This document shows, piece by piece, positions 8,196-17,041 of a DNA stretch of 63,927 nt. The DNA lies in contig VYDB01000130.1 of NCBI GenBank assembly GCA_009843635.1, forward strand, positions 1 to 63,927. The letters are read 5' to 3'. Source of the stretch: Gammaproteobacteria bacterium (GTDB taxonomy: Bacteria > Pseudomonadota > Gammaproteobacteria > Pseudomonadales > Azotimanducaceae). Position 1 is the stretch's first letter, and each line of letters opens with the position of its first letter. Both the position numbers and the translations under genes were made by a program. Under the pieces are notes generated by a model that made no database searches, was not told where the DNA came from, and worked only from the letters and a program-made list of their open reading frames with translations.

Positions 8196-8272
8196 GCCGT
8201 CCCGCCCTCGATTGGGCTACTGGAATGCGCTTTCCGTCAGGAATTTGGGAAGTTGTTTGGTGGAAACGGCTG

Positions 8273-9040
8273 CTACGCCACCCCCAGCTTGCAGCTCGCC
8301 GTTAGCCCGCTCTCCGATGCAACGGGTTGGATCAACAAGCCCTCGCTGTCAGGGCTCATGCCGAGAACTCCGTCGTTGGCATGGGTGTAGGGCGATGTGC
8401 CGTGGGGCGCGTAGTCGGGATGGTCGGAATAAACCAACTCGGTCAGTTCGTCGGGGAAGTAGAGCTGACTCGCCAAGTAGCGGACGCTCCCGGCTGAGAC
8501 CCGGACATGGATGTGCGGCACCCGCGGTTCATACCATCCGGGCAGTACGGTCTGGAAGCTGACCAAGCCCGACTCGTCGCTGACCTGCGAGCCGCGGAGA
8601 TAGGTCTTGCCGTTGACCGGCTCCACGGTGTCGTTCGGGCCGTCCAGAAACATCAGCGTGTCGAAGGGCCGGCGGCTCAGGGTTTCGGGGTAGCCGCTGT
8701 ACTGGCCCGCCGCATCGCAGTGCCAGACCTCCACCAACGCGCCCGCGACCGGTTGGCAGCCTTCCGCCCGAACGACCTGCAGCCGCAGGCTCAAGGGCAA
8801 TCCCGAGCGATCCTCGCGGATGTCGCTGCGGACCGGGGATTGAAAGAAGAATGGCCCTTCGGTCTGCTCAGGCGTCAGCAGGCACAGGTCCTGATCGACG
8901 CCGGGCGCCGGTGAAAGACGAACGTGGTCGTTACGCGGCAACCGGGCCAGCGCCCCGACTACTTCGTTGCGCTGCCACCAGGCCAGTGAAGCCACGCCGA
9001 GCACGGCGCCACCCGACCACAGGAAAACCCTTCTTCTCAT
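8273..9040 (-). CDS. intradiol ring-cleavage dioxygenase, exported (Tat-type signal)
   Basis: A 255-residue protein of the protocatechuate 3,4-dioxygenase / intradiol dioxygenase fold. The family pieces are LTPEQTEGPFF (55-65), LVEVWHCDAAGQYSGY (102-117) and LPGWYEPRVPHIHVRV (166-181), which supply probable iron ligands Tyr114, Tyr170, His176 and His178. The N-terminus MRRRVFLWSGGAVLG contains RRxFL and a hydrophobic stretch, suggesting Tat export or membrane anchoring. Exported members of this type exist in many bacteria; substrate unknown. The ATG at 9040 is chosen; the frame is open much further upstream but overlaps the MATE gene on the same strand. Confidence 0.82.
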   Translation of the reverse strand: MRRRVFLWSGGAVLGVASLAWWQRNEVVGALARLPRNDHVRLSPAPGVDQDLCLLTPEQTEGPFFFQSPVRSDIREDRSGLPLSLRLQVVRAEGCQPVAGALVEVWHCDAAGQYSGYPETLSRRPFDTLMFLDGPNDTVEPVNGKTYLRGSQVSDESGLVSFQTVLPGWYEPRVPHIHVRVSAGSVRYLASQLYFPDELTELVYSDHPDYAPHGTSPYTHANDGVLGMSPDSEGLLIQPVASESGLTASCKLGVA

Positions 9041-9087
9041 GCTCGATGCCCCTGCACGGTTCCCCGCTCCAAAGCCGTTTCCGGATT

Positions 9088-10431
9088 TTATGCCAACTGA
9101 CCTTCTTGGTCGCGGAAAAACGTCCACTGAAACCACCAGTAGCCGACCAAACCCATCAGGACGTTGCTGGCCGCGGTGGCAGCGAAGATGCCGCCGTAGC
9201 CATACAACCCGTTCAGCGCCATCGCCAACGGAACATACACCACGAACATGCGGGTGAAGGACAGCACGGTGGACGGCAGCGGCCTGCCCAAGCTGTTGAA
9301 GGAGGCCGACGCCATCATCAGCACGCCCCAAGGGCCGTAGCTCAGGGGCACGATCAGCAGGTAGAGCGCCGCGACGGCCACGACCCCCGCATCGCCATTG
9401 AGCCAAGCCGCGAACTGCCCGCCCCAGAGGGCCATCAGGAGCGCGGCGCCCAGTCCCCAAAGGACGCTGAACTGGCATGCCGCCCGCATGCCAGCCCGGA
9501 CCCGGGCCATGTTCTTGGCCCCTGCGTTCTGCCCGACGAACGGCCCGATGCTGCCGGAGAGGGCGAACAGCGTCATCGCCGCGACGGCCTCGATGCGGGT
9601 GGCGACGCCGAAGCCGGCGATGACGACCTCGCCGTGGGCCGCGACCAAGCGGGTGATCACGGCCCCCGAAAGCGGGCCGATCAACTGGGTGGCCGCCGCC
9701 GGTATCCCGATGCGCAGGATGCGGGCGGCGGACACCTTGAAGCCGGCCAATAGGGCTTGAGTCTTGATCAGCCCATCGCGGTGCACACGGTGCAGCAACC
9801 AGGCCGCGGTCAGCACCCGGGTCACCGCCATGGCGGTCGCCGCGCCTGCCAACTCCATGCGCGGAAAACCGAACCAGCCGAAGATCAGTATGGGGTCGAG
9901 GGCGAGGTTGAAAAGCGCCCCGGCGGTCATCGCCAGCCCGGGCGTGTTGGCGTTGCCCGACGCCCGCAGGATGCTGCCGGCGATCATGGTGATGGTGAAC
10001 GCAACGGTGCTGGGATAGTAGATGTCCAAGTAGCTGTGGATCAGCGGCAGCATCTCCGGGCGGGCGCCCAGGGCGGTGAACACCGGATCGATGGTGGCCC
10101 AGCCGACCAGCGACAGCAGCACCATCAGGCCGCCGATGAGCAACATCGCGTGGGAGCCCAACCGGCGCATGTCGCGGCGGTTGCCCGCCCCGGCGCTGCG
10201 GGCGATCACCGACGAGGTGCCGATGCTGACGCCAAGCGCGATGCTGGTCAGAACCATGGTGATCGGGAACGTGAAGGTCACCGCCGCCACGTGCTCGGTG
10301 GAAAGCTGGCCGATGAAGCCCATCTCCAGCGTCTGCACCAGGATGCTGGAAGCGACCCCCAGGATCATCGGCGCCGTCAGCCGATAGAGCGAGAGCCGCA
10401 CGGAGCCTTGGGTCAGGTCGTGCTGCGCCAT
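9088..10431 (-). CDS. MATE-family efflux transporter
   Basis: A complete 447-residue MATE transporter with about twelve hydrophobic helices. The N-terminus (LTAPMILGVASSILVQTLEMGFIGQL) and the internal repeat at mid-length are typical of the family. Exchange of organic cations or drugs against Na+ or H+ across the inner membrane is the family role. The ATG at 10431 (MAQHDLTQG) is selected; an alternative GTG ten codons upstream falls inside the palindromic repeat at 10446-10478. It is followed by the dioxygenase in the same direction. Confidence 0.88.
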   Translation of the reverse strand: MAQHDLTQGSVRLSLYRLTAPMILGVASSILVQTLEMGFIGQLSTEHVAAVTFTFPITMVLTSIALGVSIGTSSVIARSAGAGNRRDMRRLGSHAMLLIGGLMVLLSLVGWATIDPVFTALGARPEMLPLIHSYLDIYYPSTVAFTITMIAGSILRASGNANTPGLAMTAGALFNLALDPILIFGWFGFPRMELAGAATAMAVTRVLTAAWLLHRVHRDGLIKTQALLAGFKVSAARILRIGIPAAATQLIGPLSGAVITRLVAAHGEVVIAGFGVATRIEAVAAMTLFALSGSIGPFVGQNAGAKNMARVRAGMRAACQFSVLWGLGAALLMALWGGQFAAWLNGDAGVVAVAALYLLIVPLSYGPWGVLMMASASFNSLGRPLPSTVLSFTRMFVVYVPLAMALNGLYGYGGIFAATAASNVLMGLVGYWWFQWTFFRDQEGQLA

Positions 10432-10445
10432 GGATGCTAGCTTAC

Positions 10446-10478
10446 GCGAGCCGACACGCACAAAAGGTGCGCGTTCGC
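10446..10478. repeat. palindromic repeat related to the 8163-8195 unit
   Basis: GCGAG...TTCGC arms around CGCAC/GGTGCG. The 33 bases match 8163-8195 at all but a few positions. It lies in the 67-base gap between RidA and the MATE gene, immediately upstream of the MATE start. Confidence 0.75.
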
Positions 10479-10498
10479 ACCGGTTCGCTCCAAGCGGC

Positions 10499-10882
10499 TT
10501 AACCGGCTGCGGTGACCCGAATTTCCGCCCGCGCGCCGGGGATGGCCAACTCCGTGATGCCGATCGCGGTCCAAGCGGGCCAAGGTTGGCCTACGAACTC
10601 GTCCTTCACCTTCATGAAGGTGCCCAGGTGCTGCTGGAGGTTCACGTGGTAGGTGGTGATCTCAACGACGTCCTCAAAGCCCAGCCCCGCCGCTGCCAAG
10701 ACCCGGGCCACGCCCTGCCACGCGAGGCGGAACTCCTCCTCGGCGCTGTCGGGCACGCCGCCGCCGGTGGCGCCAATCTGGCCGGATAGGAGCACCAAGC
10801 CGCCGGTGCGCACCGCCGGGGCAAAATGAAAGTTGTCGTAGCTGGCGCGGTCCTCTTCAGGAACGATGACGTCACGGGGCAT
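10499..10882 (-). CDS. RidA family protein (YjgF/UK114)
   Basis: A 127-residue RidA-fold protein: AVRTGGLVLLSGQIG near the start, EDVVEITTYHV mid-protein and the terminal PGARAEIRVTA, whose Arg corresponds to the substrate-binding arginine of active enamine/imine deaminases. RidA removes reactive 2-aminoacrylate; many paralogues act in catabolic operons on related imines. It is the last gene of a minus-strand run with the PurN-like formyltransferase and a hotdog protein. Confidence 0.88.
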   Translation of the reverse strand: MPRDVIVPEEDRASYDNFHFAPAVRTGGLVLLSGQIGATGGGVPDSAEEEFRLAWQGVARVLAAAGLGFEDVVEITTYHVNLQQHLGTFMKVKDEFVGQPWPAWTAIGITELAIPGARAEIRVTAAG

Positions 10883-10911
10883 GGCGAACTCCTAATCGAA
10901 TGAAGCTTGAA

Positions 10912-11520
10912 TCATAGCGCGCCGCCGCCGGCTTTGACGCGCCCGTCGATGATCCCGGCGAGGGTGTCCACCACCAACTGCCGCTCCGCGCACTGCACCC
11001 GCTGTTCAACATCCTCAGCCCGGTCCCCGGCGTTCACCGGCACCCGAACCTGGGCGAGAACCGGGCCGGTGTCGTAATCCGCATCCACCAAATGCACGGT
11101 GGCGCCGGTCTCGGCATCGCCGGCGTCCACCACCGCCTGATGCACCCGACGGCCATAGAAGCCGCGCCCGCCATGCTTGGGGAGCAACGCCGGATGGACG
11201 TTGAGAATCCGGCCTTGGAAGGCATCGAGCGTTTGCGGCCCCAGCTTCTTCATGTAGCCGGCGAGCAGCACCCAATCGGGCCGGGCCTCCTGCAATGTGG
11301 CGCAGATGGCCGCATCCAAGGCGGCTGGCTGCGGATGGGTGCGGCCGCTCAGGTGCCGGGTGGCAATGCCCGCGCCTCGTGCCCGGCTCAAAGCCAACGA
11401 GCCGCTGTTGTTGCTGATGACCGCCACCACATTGGCATTAATCTCGCCGCTACCGCAGGCGTCCATCACGGCTTGGAGGATGGAGCCGCCGTGGGAAGCC
11501 AGCACGGCGATGCGGGTCAC
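10912..11520 (-). CDS. purN: phosphoribosylglycinamide formyltransferase-like protein
   Basis: A 202-residue formyltransferase-fold protein. The catalytic triad context of PurN is present: Asn and His in ILNVHPALLPKHGG and Asp in VDADYDTGPV. The N-terminal phosphate loop, usually SGNGSNLQA, is ASHGGSILQA here, so use of glycinamide ribonucleotide is likely but not certain. It overlaps the stop of the upstream hotdog gene by 4 bases (ATGA), implying translational coupling. No other purine genes are nearby, which is why a different formyl acceptor remains possible. Confidence 0.72.
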   Translation of the reverse strand: MTRIAVLASHGGSILQAVMDACGSGEINANVVAVISNNSGSLALSRARGAGIATRHLSGRTHPQPAALDAAICATLQEARPDWVLLAGYMKKLGPQTLDAFQGRILNVHPALLPKHGGRGFYGRRVHQAVVDAGDAETGATVHLVDADYDTGPVLAQVRVPVNAGDRAEDVEQRVQCAERQLVVDTLAGIIDGRVKAGGGAL

Positions 11521-12290
11521 GCCGCAACCTTGAATATGGCGGTATGGAACATCTCGGTGGTCAGCGCCTGGTCTCGATGCACATCGATGTACAGGCGCAC
11601 GAATTCATGGCCCTTCCGGCGCCACTTCTCCAGCGGCACCGCGCGCACGGCCACGCGGTCACCCACCCGAAGGGCTTGGCGATGGCGCACTTCCGAGGCC
11701 GTGTGAATCCATGCCGGCATCACGAACTCCCGGGTGAGCGCCTGGTTGGCGATGCTCAGAATCGCGTGCGGATGCACGTGGGCATCATAGAGTTCCAACT
11801 CGTCGGCAATCTGCTCGCGAAAGTGCTGGTTTTCGCCCGCATTGATCTCCCAATCCCAAGCCGGATAGGGCTCCCCTTCCTTGACAACCGCCCAGTTGAT
11901 CTCCACCCGCCCACGCCGCTTGGCCCGCTTGCTGAGCGACAGAGGCGTCTCCGGAGGCGGCAATTCGCCGGGCATGTGAACGCGCAGATCAGCCAGCAGC
12001 GTGCCCTCCACGTTGCGGCACTCGGCCAAGTGCTGGCCATCGTCCCCGCTTAGGTCGATGCGCAACCGATCGCCGTCGTAAGCCGGTTTGATCAAGCGCA
12101 GCGCCGCGATCGAGCGGCTCAGAAAATCCCGTCCAAATCGCTCCGCCAACGGCCGGGTGAGATGCCCATAGACGGCCACGCCCGGCACCAAGGCGCCCTT
12201 GAAGCCATACTTTTGCGCCACATCGTCGCTGTGAATGCGGTTCTCGTGGGCGGAGGAGTGGTTGCGGGCAGTGACTTCGTAACTGGACAT
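11517..12290 (-). CDS. MaoC-like hotdog-domain protein
   Basis: A 257-residue protein beginning MSSYEVTARNHSSAHENRIHSDDVAQKYGFKGALVPG, the pattern of MaoC-type dehydratase-like proteins in which His/Asp and the ALVPG segment line the CoA-ester site. A second hotdog-like half follows (HPHAILSIANQAL, RVGDRVAVRAVPLEKW). The ATG at 12290 fits the family start; upstream in-frame codons add only 15 residues. Ends in a 4-base overlap with the PurN-like gene. The substrate is unknown. Confidence 0.72.
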   Translation of the reverse strand: MSSYEVTARNHSSAHENRIHSDDVAQKYGFKGALVPGVAVYGHLTRPLAERFGRDFLSRSIAALRLIKPAYDGDRLRIDLSGDDGQHLAECRNVEGTLLADLRVHMPGELPPPETPLSLSKRAKRRGRVEINWAVVKEGEPYPAWDWEINAGENQHFREQIADELELYDAHVHPHAILSIANQALTREFVMPAWIHTASEVRHRQALRVGDRVAVRAVPLEKWRRKGHEFVRLYIDVHRDQALTTEMFHTAIFKVAA

Positions 12291-12342
12291 GGCGCCATCC
12301 AAGCGATTGTTCGCCGCCATTCTATATCGCGCCAACCATGCG

Positions 12343-13692
12343 CTAGCGGTAGGCCTGCGCCGGCAGCCAGGTCACCAGGGCATCCCAGTTGAAGATGATG
12401 ACCAAGCCGATCAACTGCAGCACGATGAAGGGCGCAACGCCCTTGTAGATGGTGCGCACCTCCACCCCCGGCGGCGCCACGCCCTTCAAGTAGAAGATGG
12501 CGAAGCCCACCGGCGGGGTGAGGAAGCTGGTTTGCAGGCAGACTGCGAACAGCACCGTGAACCAAACCGGGTCGAAGCCGAGGTTGACCACCACCGGAGA
12601 GACCAAGGGCAGGATGATGAGCGTGAGTTCAATCCAGTCGAGGAAGAAGCCGAGCAGGAAGGTCGCGAACAGGATGGTGATGATGATGCCGGCCGGACTG
12701 AACGGCAGGTTGAGCAGGGCGCGCTCGATCAGTTCATCACCGCCCAAGCCGCGCAGCACCAGGGCGAAGGCCGTGGCGCCCAGCAGCACGCCAAAGATGA
12801 AGGCCGTGGTGCGAGTGGTCTCATGGAGCACCTCCCTGAGCACCCTGCCGTCCAAGCGGCGCTTTAGCACGGCCAGCAGCAGCGCCCCGGCGGCGCCGAC
12901 CCCGGCGGCTTCCGTGGGGGTCGCCAGACCTAGGAAAATGCTGCCGAGCACCGCAAGGATCAAGAACGCCGGCGGCAGAATGGCGACGAACAGGTCCCGC
13001 ACCGTGGCCCAGTTGACGGGTTCGCGTTCGCTGGCCGGGGCGGAATCCGGCTTCAGCAACCCAACGCCAAGCAGGTAGGCGACATAGAGGCCACCGAGCA
13101 GGGCGCCGGGAAAGACGGCGCCGAGAAACAGGTCGCCCACGCTCATGGCCATGCGGTCGGCCATCAGCACCAGCATGATGCTCGGCGGAATGAGGATGCC
13201 CAAGGTGCCGACGGCGCACACCGTTCCTGAAGCCAGCGCCTTGTCATAGCCTTGATTGAGCATCACCGGCAATCCCAGGAGCGCCAGCAGCACGACGGAG
13301 GCGCCGATGATGCCAGTGGTTGCCGCCAGCAGCAGGCCGATGAGGGTGACGGTGATGGCCAATCCCCCGCGCACCCCACCGAACAGGCGCGAGAAGCTCA
13401 CCATCAGTTGGTTGGCAATGCCGGAACGGTCGAGCAACAGGCCCATGAAGATGAACATGGGCAGGGCGACCATCACCCAGTTCTCCATTACGTTCCAGGA
13501 GCGGTCCACCACCAGCGAGGTGTAGCTCCAATCGATGGCGAAGGGGAAGTTGAAGTCCAGGTTCAGGACGATGGCCAGCGCCGTGAACAGCACCGCCAGC
13601 CCACCGAGAATCCAAGCCACCGGAAAGCCAGTGAAGACCAAGCCGATGAAGCTGGCAAACATGAGCAGCGCCAGCCCTTCATTCGGCGCCAC
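12343..13692 (-). CDS. TRAP transporter large permease (DctM family)
   Basis: A 449-residue polytopic membrane protein of the TRAP DctM family with about twelve hydrophobic segments, including GFPVAWILGG, the GIANQLMVSF region, and ATPTEAAGVGA typical of the family. It forms the ion-coupled channel for solutes delivered by the binding protein. The GTG start at 13692 lies behind AAGGAGG and overlaps the small permease gene by 14 bases; a TTG further upstream is less likely. Partner genes are adjacent. Confidence 0.92.
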   Translation of the reverse strand: MAPNEGLALLMFASFIGLVFTGFPVAWILGGLAVLFTALAIVLNLDFNFPFAIDWSYTSLVVDRSWNVMENWVMVALPMFIFMGLLLDRSGIANQLMVSFSRLFGGVRGGLAITVTLIGLLLAATTGIIGASVVLLALLGLPVMLNQGYDKALASGTVCAVGTLGILIPPSIMLVLMADRMAMSVGDLFLGAVFPGALLGGLYVAYLLGVGLLKPDSAPASEREPVNWATVRDLFVAILPPAFLILAVLGSIFLGLATPTEAAGVGAAGALLLAVLKRRLDGRVLREVLHETTRTTAFIFGVLLGATAFALVLRGLGGDELIERALLNLPFSPAGIIITILFATFLLGFFLDWIELTLIILPLVSPVVVNLGFDPVWFTVLFAVCLQTSFLTPPVGFAIFYLKGVAPPGVEVRTIYKGVAPFIVLQLIGLVIIFNWDALVTWLPAQAYR

Positions 13693-14251
13693 GGCCCGCC
13701 CCTCCTTCCGTTTCCGCAAAACCCTCGTCCGGCGCAGCGTCAGCGCCGAGGAACAGCCAAGCCCAGACCCTTGATAAGCGCGACAGGGCCGCCACCAACA
13801 GCAACAGGAAGCCCAACGGCAGCATCGCCTTGATGGCCCAGCGGTACGGCAGCCCGCCGGGGGATGAGGAAATCTCGCCGAAGGCGAAGCTGGTGCACAC
13901 GAAGGGCACGGAGAAGATCAGCACCACGGCGATGAACGGCAGCAGCAGCAGGAGGATGCCGTACAACTCCACCCAAGCCGTCAAGGTGGGCGAAAAGCGC
14001 TCGTGCAGCACGTCCACCCGGATGTGGGCGTCAGCCTTAAGCGCGTAGCCGAGCCCCAGCAAGAAGCCGGTGGCATACAGGTGCCACTGCACTTCCTCGA
14101 ACTCGATTCGCCCCTCGCCGAAGACGTAACGCAACACCACGTTGGCGACGATGACGGCCAGCAGCAGCACCCACAGCCAAGAGGCCCACTGGCCGATGCG
14201 TTCCAGCCAGGGATCGACGGCTCGGGAAAAACGGGTGGCGGGAAGCTCCAC
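13679..14251 (-). CDS. TRAP transporter small permease (DctQ family)
   Basis: A 190-residue protein with four hydrophobic segments and the DctQ pattern (VANVVLRYVFGEGRIEFEE, then LKADAHIRVDVL). It bridges the binding protein and large permease in the inner membrane. The GTG start lies 3 bases after the binding protein stop, and the end overlaps dctM by 14 bases, so the three are one operon. The C-terminal tail is short and acidic. Confidence 0.9.
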   Translation of the reverse strand: MELPATRFSRAVDPWLERIGQWASWLWVLLLAVIVANVVLRYVFGEGRIEFEEVQWHLYATGFLLGLGYALKADAHIRVDVLHERFSPTLTAWVELYGILLLLLPFIAVVLIFSVPFVCTSFAFGEISSSPGGLPYRWAIKAMLPLGFLLLLVAALSRLSRVWAWLFLGADAAPDEGFAETEGGAGRGAE

Positions 14252-14254
14252 GCC

Positions 14255-15376
14255 TCAAAAGTCCCTCGGCAAGTAGGCGCGGGCCTTCCAGTGGGCGTAG
14301 CTTGCGCGGAAGCGCTGCTGGGATTCCAAGATGGCGGCGAAGTCCGCATCGTTGGCCGCCTCCTCTTCGAGCACTTCCTCGGTCACCCGCTCAAGTTCAC
14401 GCAGCACGTCGTCCGGCAGCGTGTGCGCTTCGACGCCCACTTCCGGAAAGCCAGCGATGATCTCCCCCTGCAAGGCCTCACTACGGGCGAGATTGCGCAT
14501 CACCCCCGCCGTGCAGGCGGTTTCGATCAACTTTTGGTCCGCTGGGGCGGTTTGGTTCCAGACATCCAAGTTGACCACCATGTGCGATGAGGTGGCAGGC
14601 TGGTGCCAGCCGGGGTAGTAGTTGTAGGAGGCCACCCGGTTGAAGCCCAAGGACTGATCGACGATGGGCAGGGCGTACTCGGTGGCATCGATGGCGCCCT
14701 TCTCGAGCGCCTGGAAGATCTCGCCGCCGGGCAGCATGGTGACCGATGCGCCAGCCCGCTCCATCACCTTGCCGCCGATGCCGGCAAAGCGGATTTTGAG
14801 CCCCCGCACGTCGTCCAGACTTTCGATTGGCTCGCGAAACCAGCCTGCTGTTTCCGGACCAGTCAGGCCGCAAAAGACAACGTGGATGTTCTGCTTGGCG
14901 TACAGGGCCTCGCCAAGCGTGCGGCCGCCGCCTTCAAACCACCAAGCCGCGAATTCCCACGGCTCCATGCCGAACGGCACCGCAGCGATCAGCGCCGCTG
15001 AGGGAATGCGCCCCTGATCGTATCCGAGCCAAGTGTAGCCCGCCTCCACCTTGCCCTCCCGCACCGCCTCGGTGATGGCGAAGGCCGGCACCACCTCGCC
15101 GGGCTCGAAGATGCGGATGTCGACCGCGCCAGCCGACGACGCCCGCAGCATCTCGGTGACGTAGATGGGGTTGTCGCCCAACACCGGCATGGTGGTCTGG
15201 AAGGACAAGGGCAAGCGCCAGTGGATGCGCTGCGCCGCCGCCTCGTGCTCCGTCACGGTGCCAGAGGGCGCGCCGCCACCCGCCGGCCGGAGGGCCAAGG
15301 AGCCTAGGGCGCCGACGGCCAAGGCCACCAGCACGGCAACCAGCGCCGAAGCGTTGGTGATTCGACTTGCTTTCAT
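14255..15376 (-). CDS. TRAP transporter substrate-binding protein (DctP family)
   Basis: A 373-residue periplasmic solute receptor. The N-terminus has a signal/anchor segment (ASALVAVLVALAVGALGSLAL), followed by the DctP core: GKVEAGYTWLGYD, PFGMEPWEFAAWWFEGGG, DVRGLKIRF, GAIDATEYALPI and the helix-rich C-terminus. The arginine of GLKIRFAG is at the position that usually binds a carboxylate. First gene of the TRAP operon; substrate unknown but probably an organic acid. The ATG at 15376 is chosen because it starts immediately before the signal segment. Confidence 0.9.
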   Translation of the reverse strand: MKASRITNASALVAVLVALAVGALGSLALRPAGGGAPSGTVTEHEAAAQRIHWRLPLSFQTTMPVLGDNPIYVTEMLRASSAGAVDIRIFEPGEVVPAFAITEAVREGKVEAGYTWLGYDQGRIPSAALIAAVPFGMEPWEFAAWWFEGGGRTLGEALYAKQNIHVVFCGLTGPETAGWFREPIESLDDVRGLKIRFAGIGGKVMERAGASVTMLPGGEIFQALEKGAIDATEYALPIVDQSLGFNRVASYNYYPGWHQPATSSHMVVNLDVWNQTAPADQKLIETACTAGVMRNLARSEALQGEIIAGFPEVGVEAHTLPDDVLRELERVTEEVLEEEAANDADFAAILESQQRFRASYAHWKARAYLPRDF

Positions 15377-15522
15377 CTTGTGGCCTTGCTCCAAGGACGT
15401 TTCAAGAACGGCAGCGCCTCCCTCGCGCACGGGCGAATTGGAACAATCCCGCAGCCCGCTTGCAACCGCTGTAGCACCCGTTTCCCCACGGCGGGCAAAT
15501 CAAGTAAAGTCACCCCTTTTTT

Positions 15523-15539
15523 CCGCACCTTAAGTGCGG
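15523..15539. promoter_or_regulatory. short hairpin between the TRAP operon and pntA
   Basis: CCGCAC and GTGCGG flank a five-base loop. The plus strand has a run of T just before it and pntA starts 33 bases after it. It may be part of the pntA leader or an operator. Neither strand has the trailing T run of an intrinsic terminator. Confidence 0.45.
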
Positions 15540-15571
15540 CACCAAGAGCAACTTAGTAACAAAGGCAAACC

Positions 15572-16711
15572 ATGCAGATCGGCGCACCCAAGGAAACCTG
15601 GCCGGGCGAACTGCGCGCGGCATTGACGCCCGGCGGGGTCAGGAAACTCAAGTCGGCCGGCTTCGAGGTCGCTGTCGAGGCCGGCATCGGTGCCGCCGCT
15701 GGCTATCTTGACACCGACTACGCTGAGGCCGGCGCGGCGGTGGCGGCGGATCGGGCCGGCCTTTTGAGTGCATGCGACATCGTGCTGCGGGTGCGCAAGC
15801 CCGCCGCAGACGAGCTGGCACTGCTCAAGTCCGGCTCGGTCCACATCAGCTTCCTCGACCCGTTCAACGAAAGGGCACTCGTTGAGAACCTCGCAGCGCA
15901 AGGCGTCACCGCCATCTCCATGGAGATGATTCCCCGCACCACCACTGCGCAAAAGCTGGATGCGCTCTCTTCCCAAGCGAGCCTTGCCGGCTACGTCACC
16001 GTCATCCTTGCCGCCGCCCACAGCCGCAAGATCTTCCCGATGATGATGACGCCGGCGGGCACCATCGCCCCGAGCCGGGTGTTCGTCATCGGCGCCGGGG
16101 TGGCCGGCCTGCAGGCCATTGCCACCGCCAAGCGGCTCGGCGCCCGCGTGGAGGCCTTCGACACCCGGCCCGTGGTGGCCGAGCAGGTGCGCTCCTTGGG
16201 CGCCAAGTTCGTCGAAATCGACTTGGGCGAGATTGGCCAGACCGAGCAGGGCTACGCCAAGGAGCTCACGCCAGAGCAGCTCGATAGGCAGCGCGAGGGC
16301 CAGAAGAAGATCATCGCCCAATCCGACGTGGTGATCACCACCGCGCAGGTCTTTGGCCGTCCCGCGCCGCGCATCGTCACCGCCGACATGGTCGCCGGCA
16401 TGGCGCCGGGCAGCGTGGTGGTCGATATGGCAGCCGAGAGCGGCGGCAACGTCGAAGGTTCGGTGCCTAATGAGGTGGTCGATGCGGGCGGCGTCAAGAT
16501 CGTGGGCCTCGGCAACCTGCCTTCGGAAGTCTGCCGCCACGCCAGCGACATGTACGCCGCCAACCTGGTCAACCTGCTCGACGAGTTCTGGGATGCGGAG
16601 AACGGCGCGCTGAGTCTCGACCGGGACAATGAAATCGCCGCCGGCTGCGTGATCACCCAAGGCGGCGGGATCGTCAATCCGACCATCCAGAACCTCTACC
16701 AGAACGCCTAA
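15572..16711 (+). CDS. pntA: NAD(P) transhydrogenase subunit alpha, part 1 (PntAA)
   Basis: A 379-residue NAD(H)-binding domain I of the proton-translocating transhydrogenase. It begins MQIGAPKETWPGE, has the Rossmann loop VIGAGVAGLQAI with DTRP at the end of the second strand, and the TAQVFGRPAPRIV segment. In this organism the alpha subunit is split, the membrane part being the next gene. The complex uses the proton gradient to make NADPH from NADH. It starts an operon of three genes with a 12-base gap to the next. Confidence 0.94.
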   Translation: MQIGAPKETWPGELRAALTPGGVRKLKSAGFEVAVEAGIGAAAGYLDTDYAEAGAAVAADRAGLLSACDIVLRVRKPAADELALLKSGSVHISFLDPFNERALVENLAAQGVTAISMEMIPRTTTAQKLDALSSQASLAGYVTVILAAAHSRKIFPMMMTPAGTIAPSRVFVIGAGVAGLQAIATAKRLGARVEAFDTRPVVAEQVRSLGAKFVEIDLGEIGQTEQGYAKELTPEQLDRQREGQKKIIAQSDVVITTAQVFGRPAPRIVTADMVAGMAPGSVVVDMAAESGGNVEGSVPNEVVDAGGVKIVGLGNLPSEVCRHASDMYAANLVNLLDEFWDAENGALSLDRDNEIAAGCVITQGGGIVNPTIQNLYQNA

Positions 16712-16723
16712 AGGAGCCTGATT

Positions 16724-17041
16724 ATGGAAGCGGTGTTTCTCGCCTTTGTGTTGATGCTGTCCATCTTCCTGGGCTTCGAACTCATCTCCAAGGTGCCTGC
16801 CACGTTGCACACGCCACTGATGTCGGGGGCCAACGCCATCTCCGGGATCACCCTGGTCGGCGCGCTGACCTCGGCTGGTGCCGGCATAGAGGCGATGGCC
16901 ACGGTCCTCGGCGCCGTGGCGGTGGCCTTCGCCACCATCAACGTGGTCGGCGGCTACTTGGTCACCAACCGGATGCTCAGCATGTTCAAGAAAAAGGAGG
17001 GTCCGCCCCAATCGACAGGCCAGCCGGGAGCATCAGCGTGA
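16724..17041 (+). CDS. NAD(P) transhydrogenase subunit alpha, part 2 (PntAB)
   Basis: A 105-residue membrane subunit with three hydrophobic helices. The LHTPLMSGANAISGI motif is diagnostic of the second alpha part of split transhydrogenases. It contributes to the proton channel. AAAGGAG lies ahead of the ATG. It ends in a 4-base GTGA overlap with pntB, indicating coupled translation. Confidence 0.94.
   Translation: MEAVFLAFVLMLSIFLGFELISKVPATLHTPLMSGANAISGITLVGALTSAGAGIEAMATVLGAVAVAFATINVVGGYLVTNRMLSMFKKKEGPPQSTGQPGASA

Noticed and set aside
15523-15539. Intrinsic terminator before pntA
   Set aside because: The U-run precedes the hairpin on the plus strand, and the minus strand has A after the stem.
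15530-17011. 493-codon open frame opposite pntA
   Set aside because: It is the antisense of two well-supported transhydrogenase genes with conserved motifs; the translation has low complexity with many His and Gly.
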